From: Methanobacterium sp. UBA294
Lineage (GTDB): Archaea > Methanobacteriota > Methanobacteria > Methanobacteriales > Methanobacteriaceae
DNA length: 64,000 nt
Direction: 5' to 3'
Assembly (NCBI GenBank): GCA_002494495.1
Contig: DACB01000016.1
Location: 193,877-257,876 of the forward strand
The number at the start of each line of letters is the position of its first letter. Position 1 is the stretch's first letter. Below are positions 48,806-57,627 of the stretch, piece after piece. The notes beneath the pieces were generated by a model. That model saw nothing but the letters and a program-made list of their open reading frames with translations, had not been told where the DNA came from and made no database searches. Position numbers and translations under genes: made by a program.

Positions 48806-50179
48806 ATGAGCCAAATACAAGTTGAAAGGATCAAACTGCTCAACCAGGAAAAAGAATCACAGGGAGATTATGTAGTGTATTGGATGCAGGCTTCCTGCCG
48901 CACTCATTACAACCATGCCCTGGAATATGCCATAGAAATTGCTAACAAGCAGGGCAAACCATTAATCACGTATTTCGGTTTAACAGAAAAGTATCCAGAG
49001 GCCAATCTAAGACACTACTCTTTCCTATTGGAAGGTCTCCAGGAGGTGAAAAATTCTCTTCAGGAGATGAATGTCCAACTAGTAGTTGATATATATTCTC
49101 CAGAGGAGGGCATTGTTGAAGTGGGTAGAAATGCTACAGCCGTGGTAACAGATGAGGGATACCTTGATTTTCAGAGAAAATGGAAGCAAGAAGCAGCAAA
49201 TAGATTAAATTGTCCTTTCATCCAGGTGGAAACAGATGTAATAGTGCCTGTAGAGACAGCTAGTGATAAAGAGGAATATACAGCTTCCACCATACGCAGG
49301 AAAATAAATAATAACCTGGACAGATTCATGATTCCCATTAAAAGTAAAAAGCCGGATAAAAGCTCACTAGGACTTGATTTTGAAAAAGAATCACTGGATA
49401 ACCTATTAAATAAATTAAAAATAGACAGAACAGTTTCTGAAGTTGAATTTTTGTATGGAGGCACATTAGAAGCCCAGAAACACCTCAAACATTTCATTAA
49501 ATTTAAGCTGGAACGTTTTGCAGATCTGCGAAACGACCCAACTAAGGATTATCTTTCTAATATGAGCCCATATCTACATTTTGGTCAAATATCACCCCTC
49601 TACTTAGCCCTTTGTATATCAGGTGCTGATAGTCCTGGTGCAGATTCCTACCTGGAAGAACTGATAATCAGGAGAGAGTTATCAATGAATTTTGTATACT
49701 ATAATTCTCATTATGAGACCATTGACTGTCTTCCCGAATGGGCGTTAAAAACTTTGAAACAGCATGAAAATGACCCCCGTAAATACATCTATTCCCTGGA
49801 GGAATTAGAGAATGGGAAAACTCATGATCCTTACTGGAATGCAGCGCAGAAGGAGATGGTTTACACTGGTAAAATGCACGGATACATGCGGATGTACTGG
49901 GGTAAAAAAATATTGGAATGGATGGAAAATCCGCGAGAAGCTTATCAGATAGCCCTATATCTTAATAACAAGTATGAATTGGATGGAAGAGATCCAAATG
50001 GTTATACTGGTGTGGCCTGGTGTTTCGGAAAACATGACCGGGCCTGGAAAGAGAGAGAAATATTTGGAAAAGTACGCTACATGAATGATAAAGGTCTTAA
50101 AAGAAAATTTAAGATAGACCAGTATTTGGATAGGGTAGATGGGATTATAGAACTTGTGGAGAATGGTTTTAAGTTATGA
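48806..50179 (+). CDS. phr: Class II deoxyribodipyrimidine photolyase
   Basis: Light-driven repair of cyclobutane pyrimidine dimers. The 457-residue protein has the class II hallmarks, including QASCRTHYNHALEYAIEIAN near the start, SNMSPYLHFGQISPL for FAD binding, and DPYWNAAQKEMVYTGKMHGY with GYTGVAWCFGKHDRAW at the C-terminus. Methanogen class II photolyases are well known. The ATG at 48806 is chosen over TTG at 48791. A T-run at 50211-50218 may end the transcript. Confidence 0.95.
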   Translation: MSQIQVERIKLLNQEKESQGDYVVYWMQASCRTHYNHALEYAIEIANKQGKPLITYFGLTEKYPEANLRHYSFLLEGLQEVKNSLQEMNVQLVVDIYSPEEGIVEVGRNATAVVTDEGYLDFQRKWKQEAANRLNCPFIQVETDVIVPVETASDKEEYTASTIRRKINNNLDRFMIPIKSKKPDKSSLGLDFEKESLDNLLNKLKIDRTVSEVEFLYGGTLEAQKHLKHFIKFKLERFADLRNDPTKDYLSNMSPYLHFGQISPLYLALCISGADSPGADSYLEELIIRRELSMNFVYYNSHYETIDCLPEWALKTLKQHENDPRKYIYSLEELENGKTHDPYWNAAQKEMVYTGKMHGYMRMYWGKKILEWMENPREAYQIALYLNNKYELDGRDPNGYTGVAWCFGKHDRAWKEREIFGKVRYMNDKGLKRKFKIDQYLDRVDGIIELVENGFKL

Positions 50180-50210
50180 ATCAAATTTTATTTTATTCTT
50201 TGTGATGTTA

Positions 50211-50218
50211 TTTTTTTT
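50211..50218 (+). terminator. Oligo-T tract after photolyase
   Basis: Eight T residues, about 30 bases after the photolyase stop codon, followed by a pyrimidine-rich stretch. Consistent with an archaeal terminator; not proven. Confidence 0.4.
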
Positions 50219-50415
50219 GTTCTTTTCACTTTCCTGATTCTCCACAAAATCCCCCAAACATTAACATCCGACTACTTCAAACAACACAATCCCTAACTAT
50301 AAATAGAATATTCAAAACAATACAAAGATTCAAGTATTTTTAACACTACCCCAAAAATGGAAAATCCATAAAAATAATCAAAACAAAAAATAGACAAAAC
50401 TAAAAAAAATTAGAA

Positions 50416-50805
50416 TCAAAAAACCCTGTTTCCAGCATCAGGACCGGGTTGTACTGAATATATCTCATCTACCTTAAACAGGATAGCTGCTTTAGGAGAA
50501 AGTTTACTCATGACACTGGTCGCCCAATCAACAGCCTCATCAAATAGTTCACCAGAAGTAATAATCTCCACAGATCCTTTAAACTGATAGGGGCATTTTG
50601 AAGCATCTCTTATTACCAGTGATGCTCTGGGGTTTTTTTCCAGGTTTTCACGGGTCTTCTTCATGTAGTTATCAACCAGAAGGATTTTCTCATCATCTAA
50701 GGGTCTTGCAAATCCAATGGGGACCACATTGGGCTCGTCATTGGAACAGGTAGATAAGAACACCACATTATCCTTTTCAATTGCATCCATCATATCTTCG
50801 TTCAT
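50416..50805 (-). CDS. Pyridoxamine 5'-phosphate oxidase-like flavin protein
   Basis: A 129-residue split-barrel FMN-binding protein. The start MNEDMMDAIEKDNVVFLSTC, then NEPNVVPIGFARPLDDEKIL and DNYMKKTRENLEKNPRASLVI, is typical of small archaeal PNPOx-like proteins. The substrate is unknown. ATG at 50805 is chosen because GGTGAT lies upstream; upstream in-frame GTG codons are less likely. It is convergent with the photolyase gene. Confidence 0.85.
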   Translation of the reverse strand: MNEDMMDAIEKDNVVFLSTCSNDEPNVVPIGFARPLDDEKILLVDNYMKKTRENLEKNPRASLVIRDASKCPYQFKGSVEIITSGELFDEAVDWATSVMSKLSPKAAILFKVDEIYSVQPGPDAGNRVF

Positions 50806-50962
50806 GATCAAAACAATCACCACATATTAATAAGAATCATTAAACTAATATATGTAGGTTGGCGACTTTATATTATTATGTTAAGTAGTTAAGAAAAATT
50901 GCTCCCTTTTAAAGAATATTAAATTTATTGAAAATGAACTGTGACCTAAGGAGATTATTTAT

Positions 50963-51235
50963 ATGGTGAATATAAAATTTCTAGCACGTTTTAAAGAAAT
51001 AACAGGAGAAAAAACCCTAGAAATAGATTATACTGGAAGTTTATCAGATTTAATTGATTTATTGATAAATAAATACGGAAACAATTTTAAAGAAGCATTA
51101 CTAGGAAAAAATGGGGAAATTAAAGATTATATTAAAATTTTAGTAAACGGCCAAGATGTTAATTCCCTTGAATCTGATGATATCATAGAAAATGAGGATG
51201 AAATCATGATATTCCAGGCAATTGCCGGCGGTTAA
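50963..51235 (+). CDS. MoaD/ThiS-like sulfur-carrier protein
   Basis: A 90-residue ubiquitin-like beta-grasp protein with the typical start VNIKFLARFKEITGEKTLEI and end EIMIFQAIAGG. The C-terminal Gly-Gly is needed for adenylation and thiocarboxylation. It may carry sulfur for molybdopterin/tungstopterin or tRNA thiolation. The E1-like protein gene at 56401-57411 in the same region is a plausible activating partner, though not adjacent. Confidence 0.92.
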   Translation: MVNIKFLARFKEITGEKTLEIDYTGSLSDLIDLLINKYGNNFKEALLGKNGEIKDYIKILVNGQDVNSLESDDIIENEDEIMIFQAIAGG

Positions 51236-51487
51236 TCATAATGCAATTTAATTAATTTAATTATTGGAAACATAAAATATTAAAGAAATACATTTCTTAA
51301 CAAAACTAAATTTTTTTAAAATGATTTAAAATTTTTATAATTTTGAAGGGGGTTTCATTTCGATTAATTGGATAATTCTTCCAACTATTCTTAAAGACCT
51401 TTCTTTGACTCTTGAATATTGTTATATTTATTTAATAGGACATTGAATATTAAAATATTTATTTTTATAAATGGAAAGATGGATAAA

Positions 51488-52270
51488 ATGAAGATTAAAT
51501 ACTTAAATATTGAAGATAGACGGTCATTAATTGCATTTATTCTATGCTTAGGCATAATTATAGGCATTCCAGTATACTGGTTTGTTTTATTGCCACAGGC
51601 ATTAGAAGTACAGGAAATCCATCAAGGTCCCTTCACTGCAACTGGCTACTTTGCCCCGGGAGGGTATTTCAACGTAGAATTGAACCTGGGTAAAGACTCC
51701 ATCCAGGGCCTGCATAACGGGGCTTTATTTGTAATCCCCCGTATTACTAATTCTCAAAATATATCCCTTTGGCAGCCAACAGATGAGAAGGTGGACCAAT
51801 GGCCTGGTAGCAAATCAGAGATCAAGTACAGCACTAGTGATCCCATAAATAAAAGGATGATCTTAACCATTGACCAGATTAATATCTCCAACAACACTGA
51901 GCTTAAAGGTAAGTCAGTACCCATCACCATTCAGTACACTGTTAACTATCCAGTTCAAATAGGTTTAACTGAGATTTTAGGCGGAACAATAACTAATTTT
52001 GATGTTAGAACAGAGGTTATAGAGAGAAATCTAACTGTTGAGTTGAGTAACACAGTTATAACCTCCAAAGACAGGGACACAATTGTTGCCAACCAATTAT
52101 GGAAAAAAATTGCCTCCCTTGTTGTATGGATCAGCACTCTCCTAATTATCCTTCTAGCATTTACAAATTTTAAATTCGTTGTAAATTTCAAAAGAAACAT
52201 CCGTATATTGTTTAAGAGAATTGTCAGTATGATTAAGAAGGTAATTGAGCGTTTAAACATAGACTTTTAA
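51488..52270 (+). CDS. Two-helix membrane protein with extracellular domain
   Basis: About 260 residues. An N-terminal transmembrane helix (FILCLGIIIGIPVYWFVLLP), an extracellular beta-rich domain of some 170 residues, a second transmembrane helix (VVWISTLLIILLAFTNF) and a basic tail. No family recognised. An ATG at 51479 in frame is another possible start. No obvious role in the neighbouring Hdr locus, though it is convergent with hdrA. Confidence 0.7.
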   Translation: MKIKYLNIEDRRSLIAFILCLGIIIGIPVYWFVLLPQALEVQEIHQGPFTATGYFAPGGYFNVELNLGKDSIQGLHNGALFVIPRITNSQNISLWQPTDEKVDQWPGSKSEIKYSTSDPINKRMILTIDQINISNNTELKGKSVPITIQYTVNYPVQIGLTEILGGTITNFDVRTEVIERNLTVELSNTVITSKDRDTIVANQLWKKIASLVVWISTLLIILLAFTNFKFVVNFKRNIRILFKRIVSMIKKVIERLNIDF

Positions 52271-52327
52271 TTAAAAATATTAAAAAAATCTATTTCTCAA
52301 AATAAAAAAATAATAATCTATTTCTTC

Positions 52328-54703
52328 CTAAATATCTTTGGAAGATGCTTTAGACAGAATAGTCTCATATTTATCCAGGGACATATCCACCTGCTTGTCG
52401 AATTCATCGAACTTGGCTGCTAATCCCCTGAAGTAAGGTGCGTAAACATTATAGTACATCAGTCTATCTGGATCTATACCGTTTTTTATTAATTCTGCTT
52501 TAAATTCACGTACTTTCTCCTTGGTTTCTGATGATACCATGTCATCAGGATATGCACCTAAAAATATTCCATCAGCACCATTTTCAAGGGCATAAAGGAT
52601 GTGTTTAAACATCAAACGGTTGATGGATGTGACTCTTATAATTCGGATGGATTCTGGATAGGATATCCTGTTTATTCCAATGTTATCCGCGGCCACGTAA
52701 CCAATATAATCCAAGAAGGCCAGTATCCTCTTTTCACCATCCTTTTTATCCTTCAACATACCAGAGATCATGGCAAATATCTGGCTGTCTGTCTGGCCCA
52801 TGATCTCAATTGCACCCTCTGGGCAGCTGGAAACACATATTCCACATCCATTACAAGCAATGGGGTCAACAGATACACGTCCATCGTACGCATATATGGC
52901 CTTATATTTACATGCGTTTATACATTTTCCACACATATCACACTTGGAATGGTCAACTTCAGCTATTATGGGCTCTATTTCCAGTCCACCATTCATAATC
53001 TCAGATACCTTAGAAGCTGCTGCGTTTGCCTGAGAAACACTGTCAGTGATATCTTTAGGCCCCTGTGCAGTTCCACAGACATAGATACCCTCCACATCTG
53101 TATTGACTGGTTTAATCTTGGGGTGTTTTTCCTTGACAAACAAGTCCTCGTTAAGTCCCACATTCAATTTGTCAGCAACCTTCAAAGTTCCTTCTGATGG
53201 TTCCATTGCCTCAGACAACACCACCAGATCCGTTTCTATCTCTAATTGTTCACTGCGGAGTGTATCCTCTACTCTGACCACTAATTTGCCGTCTTTATCT
53301 ATTACCTCTCCAGGTCTACCCCTTATAAGCTTTATTCCCTTTGATTGTCCGTATCTGAAGTAGTTTTCATACATTCCAGGGGTTCTCATGTCAGTGTAGC
53401 AGATTATTACTTCAGTATCTGGATAATATCGTTTAATGAAATTTGCGTGTTTCATTGCCACCATACAACAAACTTTAGAACAATATCTTTTGCCTTCGGG
53501 TTTTTCATCCCTGGAACCTGCACACTGAATCATCACCACTCTATCAGGAACTTTTCCAGTGGAGGGTGTAAGTAATTTACCCTTGGTAGGTCCGTTTACT
53601 CCCATTATCCTGGCAAGTTCCATCTGAGTTATAACATCTTCATACTTCTCGTGGCCATACTCTGGTCTGTGTTTAAAGTCAAAGCCTTTATGTCCCGTGG
53701 CCATGACTATGGAGCCCACAGTGAGTGGAATAATTTCCTTCTTCATATTCAAGTCAACGGCATTCATTGGACAAGTATCTGCACATTTTCCGCATTTTAT
53801 ACAGTTCTCCTCGTCTATGGTATAAACGTCAGGGACAGACTGGGGGAATGGTTTGTAAATAGATTTTCTATACATTAAATTTTCATTCCACTGATCTGGA
53901 ACTACCACCGGGCAAACATCTGCACATTTACCACATGCTATGCATTTATCTTCCTTCACATACCTGGGTTTCTTCTCAATCAGGAGGTCGAAGTTTCCTG
54001 CCCTTCTCTCCGATGCCATGAGTTCGGCGGATGTGATGATGTCGATATTTTTATGGTCTAATGCTTCATTAATCAGGGGGTTGAAGAGACATAGGGCACA
54101 TTCCTCCACCATTTTCTCTGGGGAGAAAAGTTTTCCGATTTTAATCATGTTCCCACCTACAGTGGGTTTTTCTTCGATTATATAAACTTTGATTCCCTGG
54201 TTTGCCAGGGAAAGGGCAGCAGTTATTCCAGAAATGCCCCCGCCTATTACAGCCGCGGTTTTTTTGATCTTCCTAACCACGGTTTCCAGGGGCTGGGCAT
54301 ATTTAACCCTTTCAACAGCGGCATTGGTGAGTGCTATGGCCTTATCTGTGGCCTTATCACCATCAGAATGCACCCAGGAACATTGTTCCCTTAAATTTGC
54401 CATCTCTAAAAGGTAGGGATTCAGGGGGGCCACTTGGTTTTGGAAGTCCTTCTTATGAGTAATGGGTGAGCAGGCTGCTATAACCACCCGGTCTAAGTTT
54501 TCTTCCAGTACTATGTCCCGGATAGTTTTATGACATTTTATAGAGCATAGATTCTCAAATTCCTTAACTACCTTAGCATCTATGCTATTTTTGAGTTTTT
54601 CAATGTCTACTGTGTCAGAGATATTACCTCCGCAGCGACATAGGAATACACCTATATCTATACTACTTTTGGGGGCGTATCTTGAGAATTGGGAACTTTT
54701 CAC
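52328..54703 (-). CDS. hdrA: HdrA-like subunit with fused Cys-free MvhD-like domain
   Basis: Flavin-containing heterodisulfide reductase A homologue, 791 residues. FAD fold from residue about 150 (IGGGISGITAALSLANQG), two inserted [4Fe-4S] ferredoxin motifs (C264-C311 region: CIACGKCADVCP and CIKCGKCADTCP), YCSKVCCMVAMKHA near 407 and a C-terminal 2[4Fe-4S] pair (residues 588-628). Residues about 658-770 align with MvhD (KRILAFLDYIGYVAADN, SYPESIRIIRV, ENGADGIFLG) but contain no cysteine, so they cannot hold the [2Fe-2S] cluster of MvhD. GTG start with GAGGT upstream. It follows hdrB across an 87-base gap holding a direct repeat. Confidence 0.9.
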   Translation of the reverse strand: MKSSQFSRYAPKSSIDIGVFLCRCGGNISDTVDIEKLKNSIDAKVVKEFENLCSIKCHKTIRDIVLEENLDRVVIAACSPITHKKDFQNQVAPLNPYLLEMANLREQCSWVHSDGDKATDKAIALTNAAVERVKYAQPLETVVRKIKKTAAVIGGGISGITAALSLANQGIKVYIIEEKPTVGGNMIKIGKLFSPEKMVEECALCLFNPLINEALDHKNIDIITSAELMASERRAGNFDLLIEKKPRYVKEDKCIACGKCADVCPVVVPDQWNENLMYRKSIYKPFPQSVPDVYTIDEENCIKCGKCADTCPMNAVDLNMKKEIIPLTVGSIVMATGHKGFDFKHRPEYGHEKYEDVITQMELARIMGVNGPTKGKLLTPSTGKVPDRVVMIQCAGSRDEKPEGKRYCSKVCCMVAMKHANFIKRYYPDTEVIICYTDMRTPGMYENYFRYGQSKGIKLIRGRPGEVIDKDGKLVVRVEDTLRSEQLEIETDLVVLSEAMEPSEGTLKVADKLNVGLNEDLFVKEKHPKIKPVNTDVEGIYVCGTAQGPKDITDSVSQANAAASKVSEIMNGGLEIEPIIAEVDHSKCDMCGKCINACKYKAIYAYDGRVSVDPIACNGCGICVSSCPEGAIEIMGQTDSQIFAMISGMLKDKKDGEKRILAFLDYIGYVAADNIGINRISYPESIRIIRVTSINRLMFKHILYALENGADGIFLGAYPDDMVSSETKEKVREFKAELIKNGIDPDRLMYYNVYAPYFRGLAAKFDEFDKQVDMSLDKYETILSKASSKDI

Positions 54704-54712
54704 TGGTTATAC

Positions 54713-54778
54713 CTCAATTTGAATTATATTACAAATGTTATATTATTACTCAATTTGAAATTATATTATAAATGTTAT
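54713..54778. repeat. Direct repeat (period 36) between hdrB and hdrA
   Basis: Two copies, at 54713-54741 and 54749-54778, each about 30 bases, share CTCAATTTGA and TTATATTA then AAATGTTAT. They fill most of the 87-base gap between the hdrB stop and the hdrA start. They may be a duplicated promoter or leader element. Confidence 0.8.
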
Positions 54779-54790
54779 CTCATCCTCTTA

Positions 54791-55744
54791 CTATACAGCA
54801 ACAGGAGAAGCTTGTTTTATCTTTTCTAAAACTTTGTCTGGGGAAACTGTGTGGGTTTGGATTCCCACCACCTTGTAGGGATCTGCTCCCATGGCCAGTG
54901 CCAGGAACTGGGCTATGTTAAGGTGTGCCAGGTTAAATTTTGTGTTTAGATTCTTCTCTATAACCGGCTGGTATCTATCGAACTGCATCTGACAGTTTGG
55001 GCACATATGTAGCAGGGTATCCACATCATTTTCCTTCAGGCTCATTAATTTATCTGCAGTCACTGACAGGGAGAGGTCTAAGTTAGCATAACGTTGCCTG
55101 AATCCGGCACCACAGGTGGTTTTTTTATGATCGTACCAGCCTATAGTCTCTGTTCCACATGCATTGGCCAGATCATCTAATAGCAGGGGGTTTCTCTTAT
55201 TTCCTATGCTATCTTCTTTGTAATGTACCTTAAAGTAGTGGCATGCGTGGTGTGTGGCTATTTTTAATTCAGATAAGTCTATCATGGGTAAGTCCTTGAT
55301 TTCTGCTTTTTTACTCCATAGTACCTCAGCAACATGGAATATATTACCCTCAGAATCCATATCACCTGGAGAATATATCAGATTATCCAGTTTAGAATCT
55401 TTAAATATCTGGTTTATCTTATTTCTTACCTTATCATTCTCGTTGAGTATGTTACAGGATTTTTTGAGTATTGCGTAGCAGGTTGAACACATGGTTGCTA
55501 TATTCTTATGGCCAATTTCCCTTGCAATGGCAAAGTTTCGAGCCGCCAGAGCTGTAGTTGAGTATTGATCAAATAAATCATAATAATAGCCCAGCCCAGT
55601 ACAGCATGATTGTCTGTCTTCCACTACATACTCTACACCTAGCTTATCAAATAGGTACTTGGTGGATGATTCCACTCCCGGGTATTCACCACTTATCAGG
55701 CAACTTTTAAAGATTAAAATATCTTTATCTGGTATCTTTTTCAT
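54791..55744 (-). CDS. hdrB: HdrB-like subunit with an incomplete CCG motif
   Basis: Homologue of the catalytic subunit of heterodisulfide reductase, 317 residues. In known HdrB two non-cubane [4Fe-4S] clusters are held by two CCG motifs of five Cys each. The first is complete here (C15, C47, C48, C86, C89). The second has C168, then TTCGAGFRQ in place of CCGAG (Thr210-Cys211), then C248 and C251, so one ligand is missing. An extra Cys196 could compensate. A strong GGGGAT precedes the ATG. It lies between hdrC and hdrA on the minus strand. Confidence 0.9.
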   Translation of the reverse strand: MKKIPDKDILIFKSCLISGEYPGVESSTKYLFDKLGVEYVVEDRQSCCTGLGYYYDLFDQYSTTALAARNFAIAREIGHKNIATMCSTCYAILKKSCNILNENDKVRNKINQIFKDSKLDNLIYSPGDMDSEGNIFHVAEVLWSKKAEIKDLPMIDLSELKIATHHACHYFKVHYKEDSIGNKRNPLLLDDLANACGTETIGWYDHKKTTCGAGFRQRYANLDLSLSVTADKLMSLKENDVDTLLHMCPNCQMQFDRYQPVIEKNLNTKFNLAHLNIAQFLALAMGADPYKVVGIQTHTVSPDKVLEKIKQASPVAV

Positions 55745-55763
55745 AAATGATAATCCCCATTAT

Positions 55764-56384
55764 TTATTGTTCACTATTAATTGATTTTTTATAGGCCCTT
55801 ATTTTCTCCAGTCTATCTTTAAAGCCTGTTTTCTCCAGGATATTGCCTATGTCTTTTACATCTTCATCAGGTAAATTTAGAGACCCCAGCCCTAATTCTT
55901 CCCTGATTTCATCCAGTTTATTCTTAAATTCCGGGTAATCATTACCTATAACTTCTATCAATTCACTGTAATATTCAATTGGGATTGATCCTATCCCTAA
56001 CTCTAGTAAACTCTCACCAAAAGCCAGAAATGTGACTATTTGTTCAAATTCTTCATTTATAATTGCTTTTTGTCTTAATACCTGAATTATTTCAGAAACA
56101 CTGTTACCCACGGGACATACGCTGTGACAGGTGTAGCAGTAGAAGCAATTCCAAATAATATCATCATATATTAAGCTTTCATCTTCCTCAAGTACTCTTT
56201 TTGATATTTCTCGGGAATCATATTCTGAATGTCTTGACGCAGGACAAACGGACGTGCACATTCCACATTGAATGCATTTAAGGACACCAATATCTTTTGA
56301 TGTCTTTAAATCTTTTATTATACTGTCTGTGAGTTTGTTGTTGTTTTTTCCTATTTTTATTGTTTTAAACTCCATGATATCCAT
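55764..56384 (-). CDS. hdrC: HdrC-like subunit with 2[4Fe-4S] ferredoxin
   Basis: A 206-residue electron carrier of the Hdr complex. Two [4Fe-4S] motifs are intact: CIQCGMCTSVCPASRHSEY and CFYCYTCHSVCPVGN. The middle and C-terminal parts are alpha-helical as in HdrC, with no membrane segment, so it is the soluble kind. It starts 17 bases after the E1-like gene and ends 20 bases before hdrB, forming one operon thiF-hdrC-hdrB-hdrA. Confidence 0.93.
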   Translation of the reverse strand: MDIMEFKTIKIGKNNNKLTDSIIKDLKTSKDIGVLKCIQCGMCTSVCPASRHSEYDSREISKRVLEEDESLIYDDIIWNCFYCYTCHSVCPVGNSVSEIIQVLRQKAIINEEFEQIVTFLAFGESLLELGIGSIPIEYYSELIEVIGNDYPEFKNKLDEIREELGLGSLNLPDEDVKDIGNILEKTGFKDRLEKIRAYKKSINSEQ

Positions 56385-56400
56385 AATCCCAAGGATTTAT

Positions 56401-57411
56401 TTAAGTCCCTACGTACCTAGCATACAAAGATTGGGCCGCTTTTTCATTGCTGGTTCCTTTGATAATGGCCCTTCCATCTTTAAAGAGAAATATTTCCTCA
56501 TTCTCTGTTTTAAATATTAATATGAATGATGTGTTTTTTACTTCACCCAGTGATTCAAGCTTATCCGCCATTTCATCTAATGAAAGTTCTTTAGGATCAG
56601 CAGGGGTTATCTGGATGGCGCTTCTTCCGCACGATGATGTGATTAGTTCCCTATCATCTGTTTCCAGGTACTCGTAGTTCTTCTCCATGCAACAGGGGCA
56701 TTCCTCGTTTTTATGGACAACCACTTCGTCCAAGGAGTTGCTCCAGGCATCGTATATTCTTAAGCTGCTGTCTGTACCCTCCGGGATATTACCCAGCAAT
56801 ATTTTCAGGGCTTCTGTGGTTTCCATGGACCCCATGATTGTAGTTATGGTATTTAAAATTCCCAGGGTATCACAAGTAGGGGGTGATCCTGTCTTAGGGA
56901 TGGTAGGATACAGGCACCTCATACATGCCTTGCCAGGTAGGATGTTCATGGTCATGCCCGATGTACCAACCGCCCCAGTGTAAATCCATGGTGTCTCCTG
57001 CTTATCGCATACATCATTTACCAGCATTCTGGTGAGGATGTTGTCAGTTCCGTCCATTACCAGATCAGCCTTTCCCAGGACGTTTTCCACGTTGGTGTGG
57101 TTTAGATCCATTACAACAGGTTCTATCTCTATATCAGAGTTTATTTTCTCCAGTTTCCCACAGGCGGCAATGGCTTTTGGTTTGTCCACATCATCTTCAT
57201 CAAATAGCATCTGTCTCTGTAAATTGCTGAGTTCTACAAAGTCACGGTCAATGATTATTAGTTTACCCACACCTGCCCGGGCCAGATTGTTTGATACTGT
57301 TGATCCCAGTGCTCCGCAGCCCACAACAGCAACACTACTTTTGGTGAGTTTTTCCTGACCTTCTTCACCTATGTTCTGCAGTATGGTCTGTCGGGAATAC
57401 CTGTTGTACAC
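56401..57411 (-). CDS. E1-like ThiF/MoeB/HesA family protein
   Basis: Adenylates the C-terminal Gly-Gly of a ubiquitin-like sulfur carrier. The 336-residue protein has the nucleotide fold VVGCGALGSTVSNNLARAG, the Arg finger region SNLQRQMLF, metal Cys pairs CMRC and CPCC, and the PPTCDTLGILNTITTIMGS region that contains the E1 active Cys. An extra C-terminal domain of about 90 residues follows. GTG start with GGAGAA upstream. It heads the hdrC-B-A operon, tying sulfur transfer to the Hdr set. Confidence 0.92.
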   Translation of the reverse strand: MYNRYSRQTILQNIGEEGQEKLTKSSVAVVGCGALGSTVSNNLARAGVGKLIIIDRDFVELSNLQRQMLFDEDDVDKPKAIAACGKLEKINSDIEIEPVVMDLNHTNVENVLGKADLVMDGTDNILTRMLVNDVCDKQETPWIYTGAVGTSGMTMNILPGKACMRCLYPTIPKTGSPPTCDTLGILNTITTIMGSMETTEALKILLGNIPEGTDSSLRIYDAWSNSLDEVVVHKNEECPCCMEKNYEYLETDDRELITSSCGRSAIQITPADPKELSLDEMADKLESLGEVKNTSFILIFKTENEEIFLFKDGRAIIKGTSNEKAAQSLYARYVGT

Positions 57412-57507
57412 TTTTATTCTCCTTAATTATTTGTTTAATTCGGGGATGTTAACATATAGTTTGGATCATGAATAAGTCATGAATATAACCATGAATGTGA
57501 CATAAAT

Positions 57508-57591
57508 GATTATCGATGTACATGGTATATTATCCATGAACCTTGGTATATTATCGATGCACTCTTGGGATAATTTTAATGTACCATTGAA
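57508..57591. repeat. Degenerate 20-22 bp repeats upstream of the thiF-hdr operon
   Basis: Three imperfect units sharing TTATCGATG or TTATCCATG and GGTATATTATC are seen between the GMC gene end and the thiF-like start. They lie in the promoter region of the thiF-hdrCBA operon. The unit boundaries are not certain. Confidence 0.55.
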
Positions 57592-57627
57592 TTTTATGAA
57601 ATTTAACAGACTGATTATAAAAAAAAT

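Noticed and set aside
52601..53197. 198-codon plus-strand ORF inside hdrA
   Set aside because: It is antisense to conserved ferredoxin and MvhD-like regions; its Cys/His/Tyr-rich composition mirrors the complement of hdrA.
52328..54703. Selenocysteine codon in hdrA
   Set aside because: No in-frame TGA; the cysteine positions that may be Sec in some methanogens are encoded as Cys.
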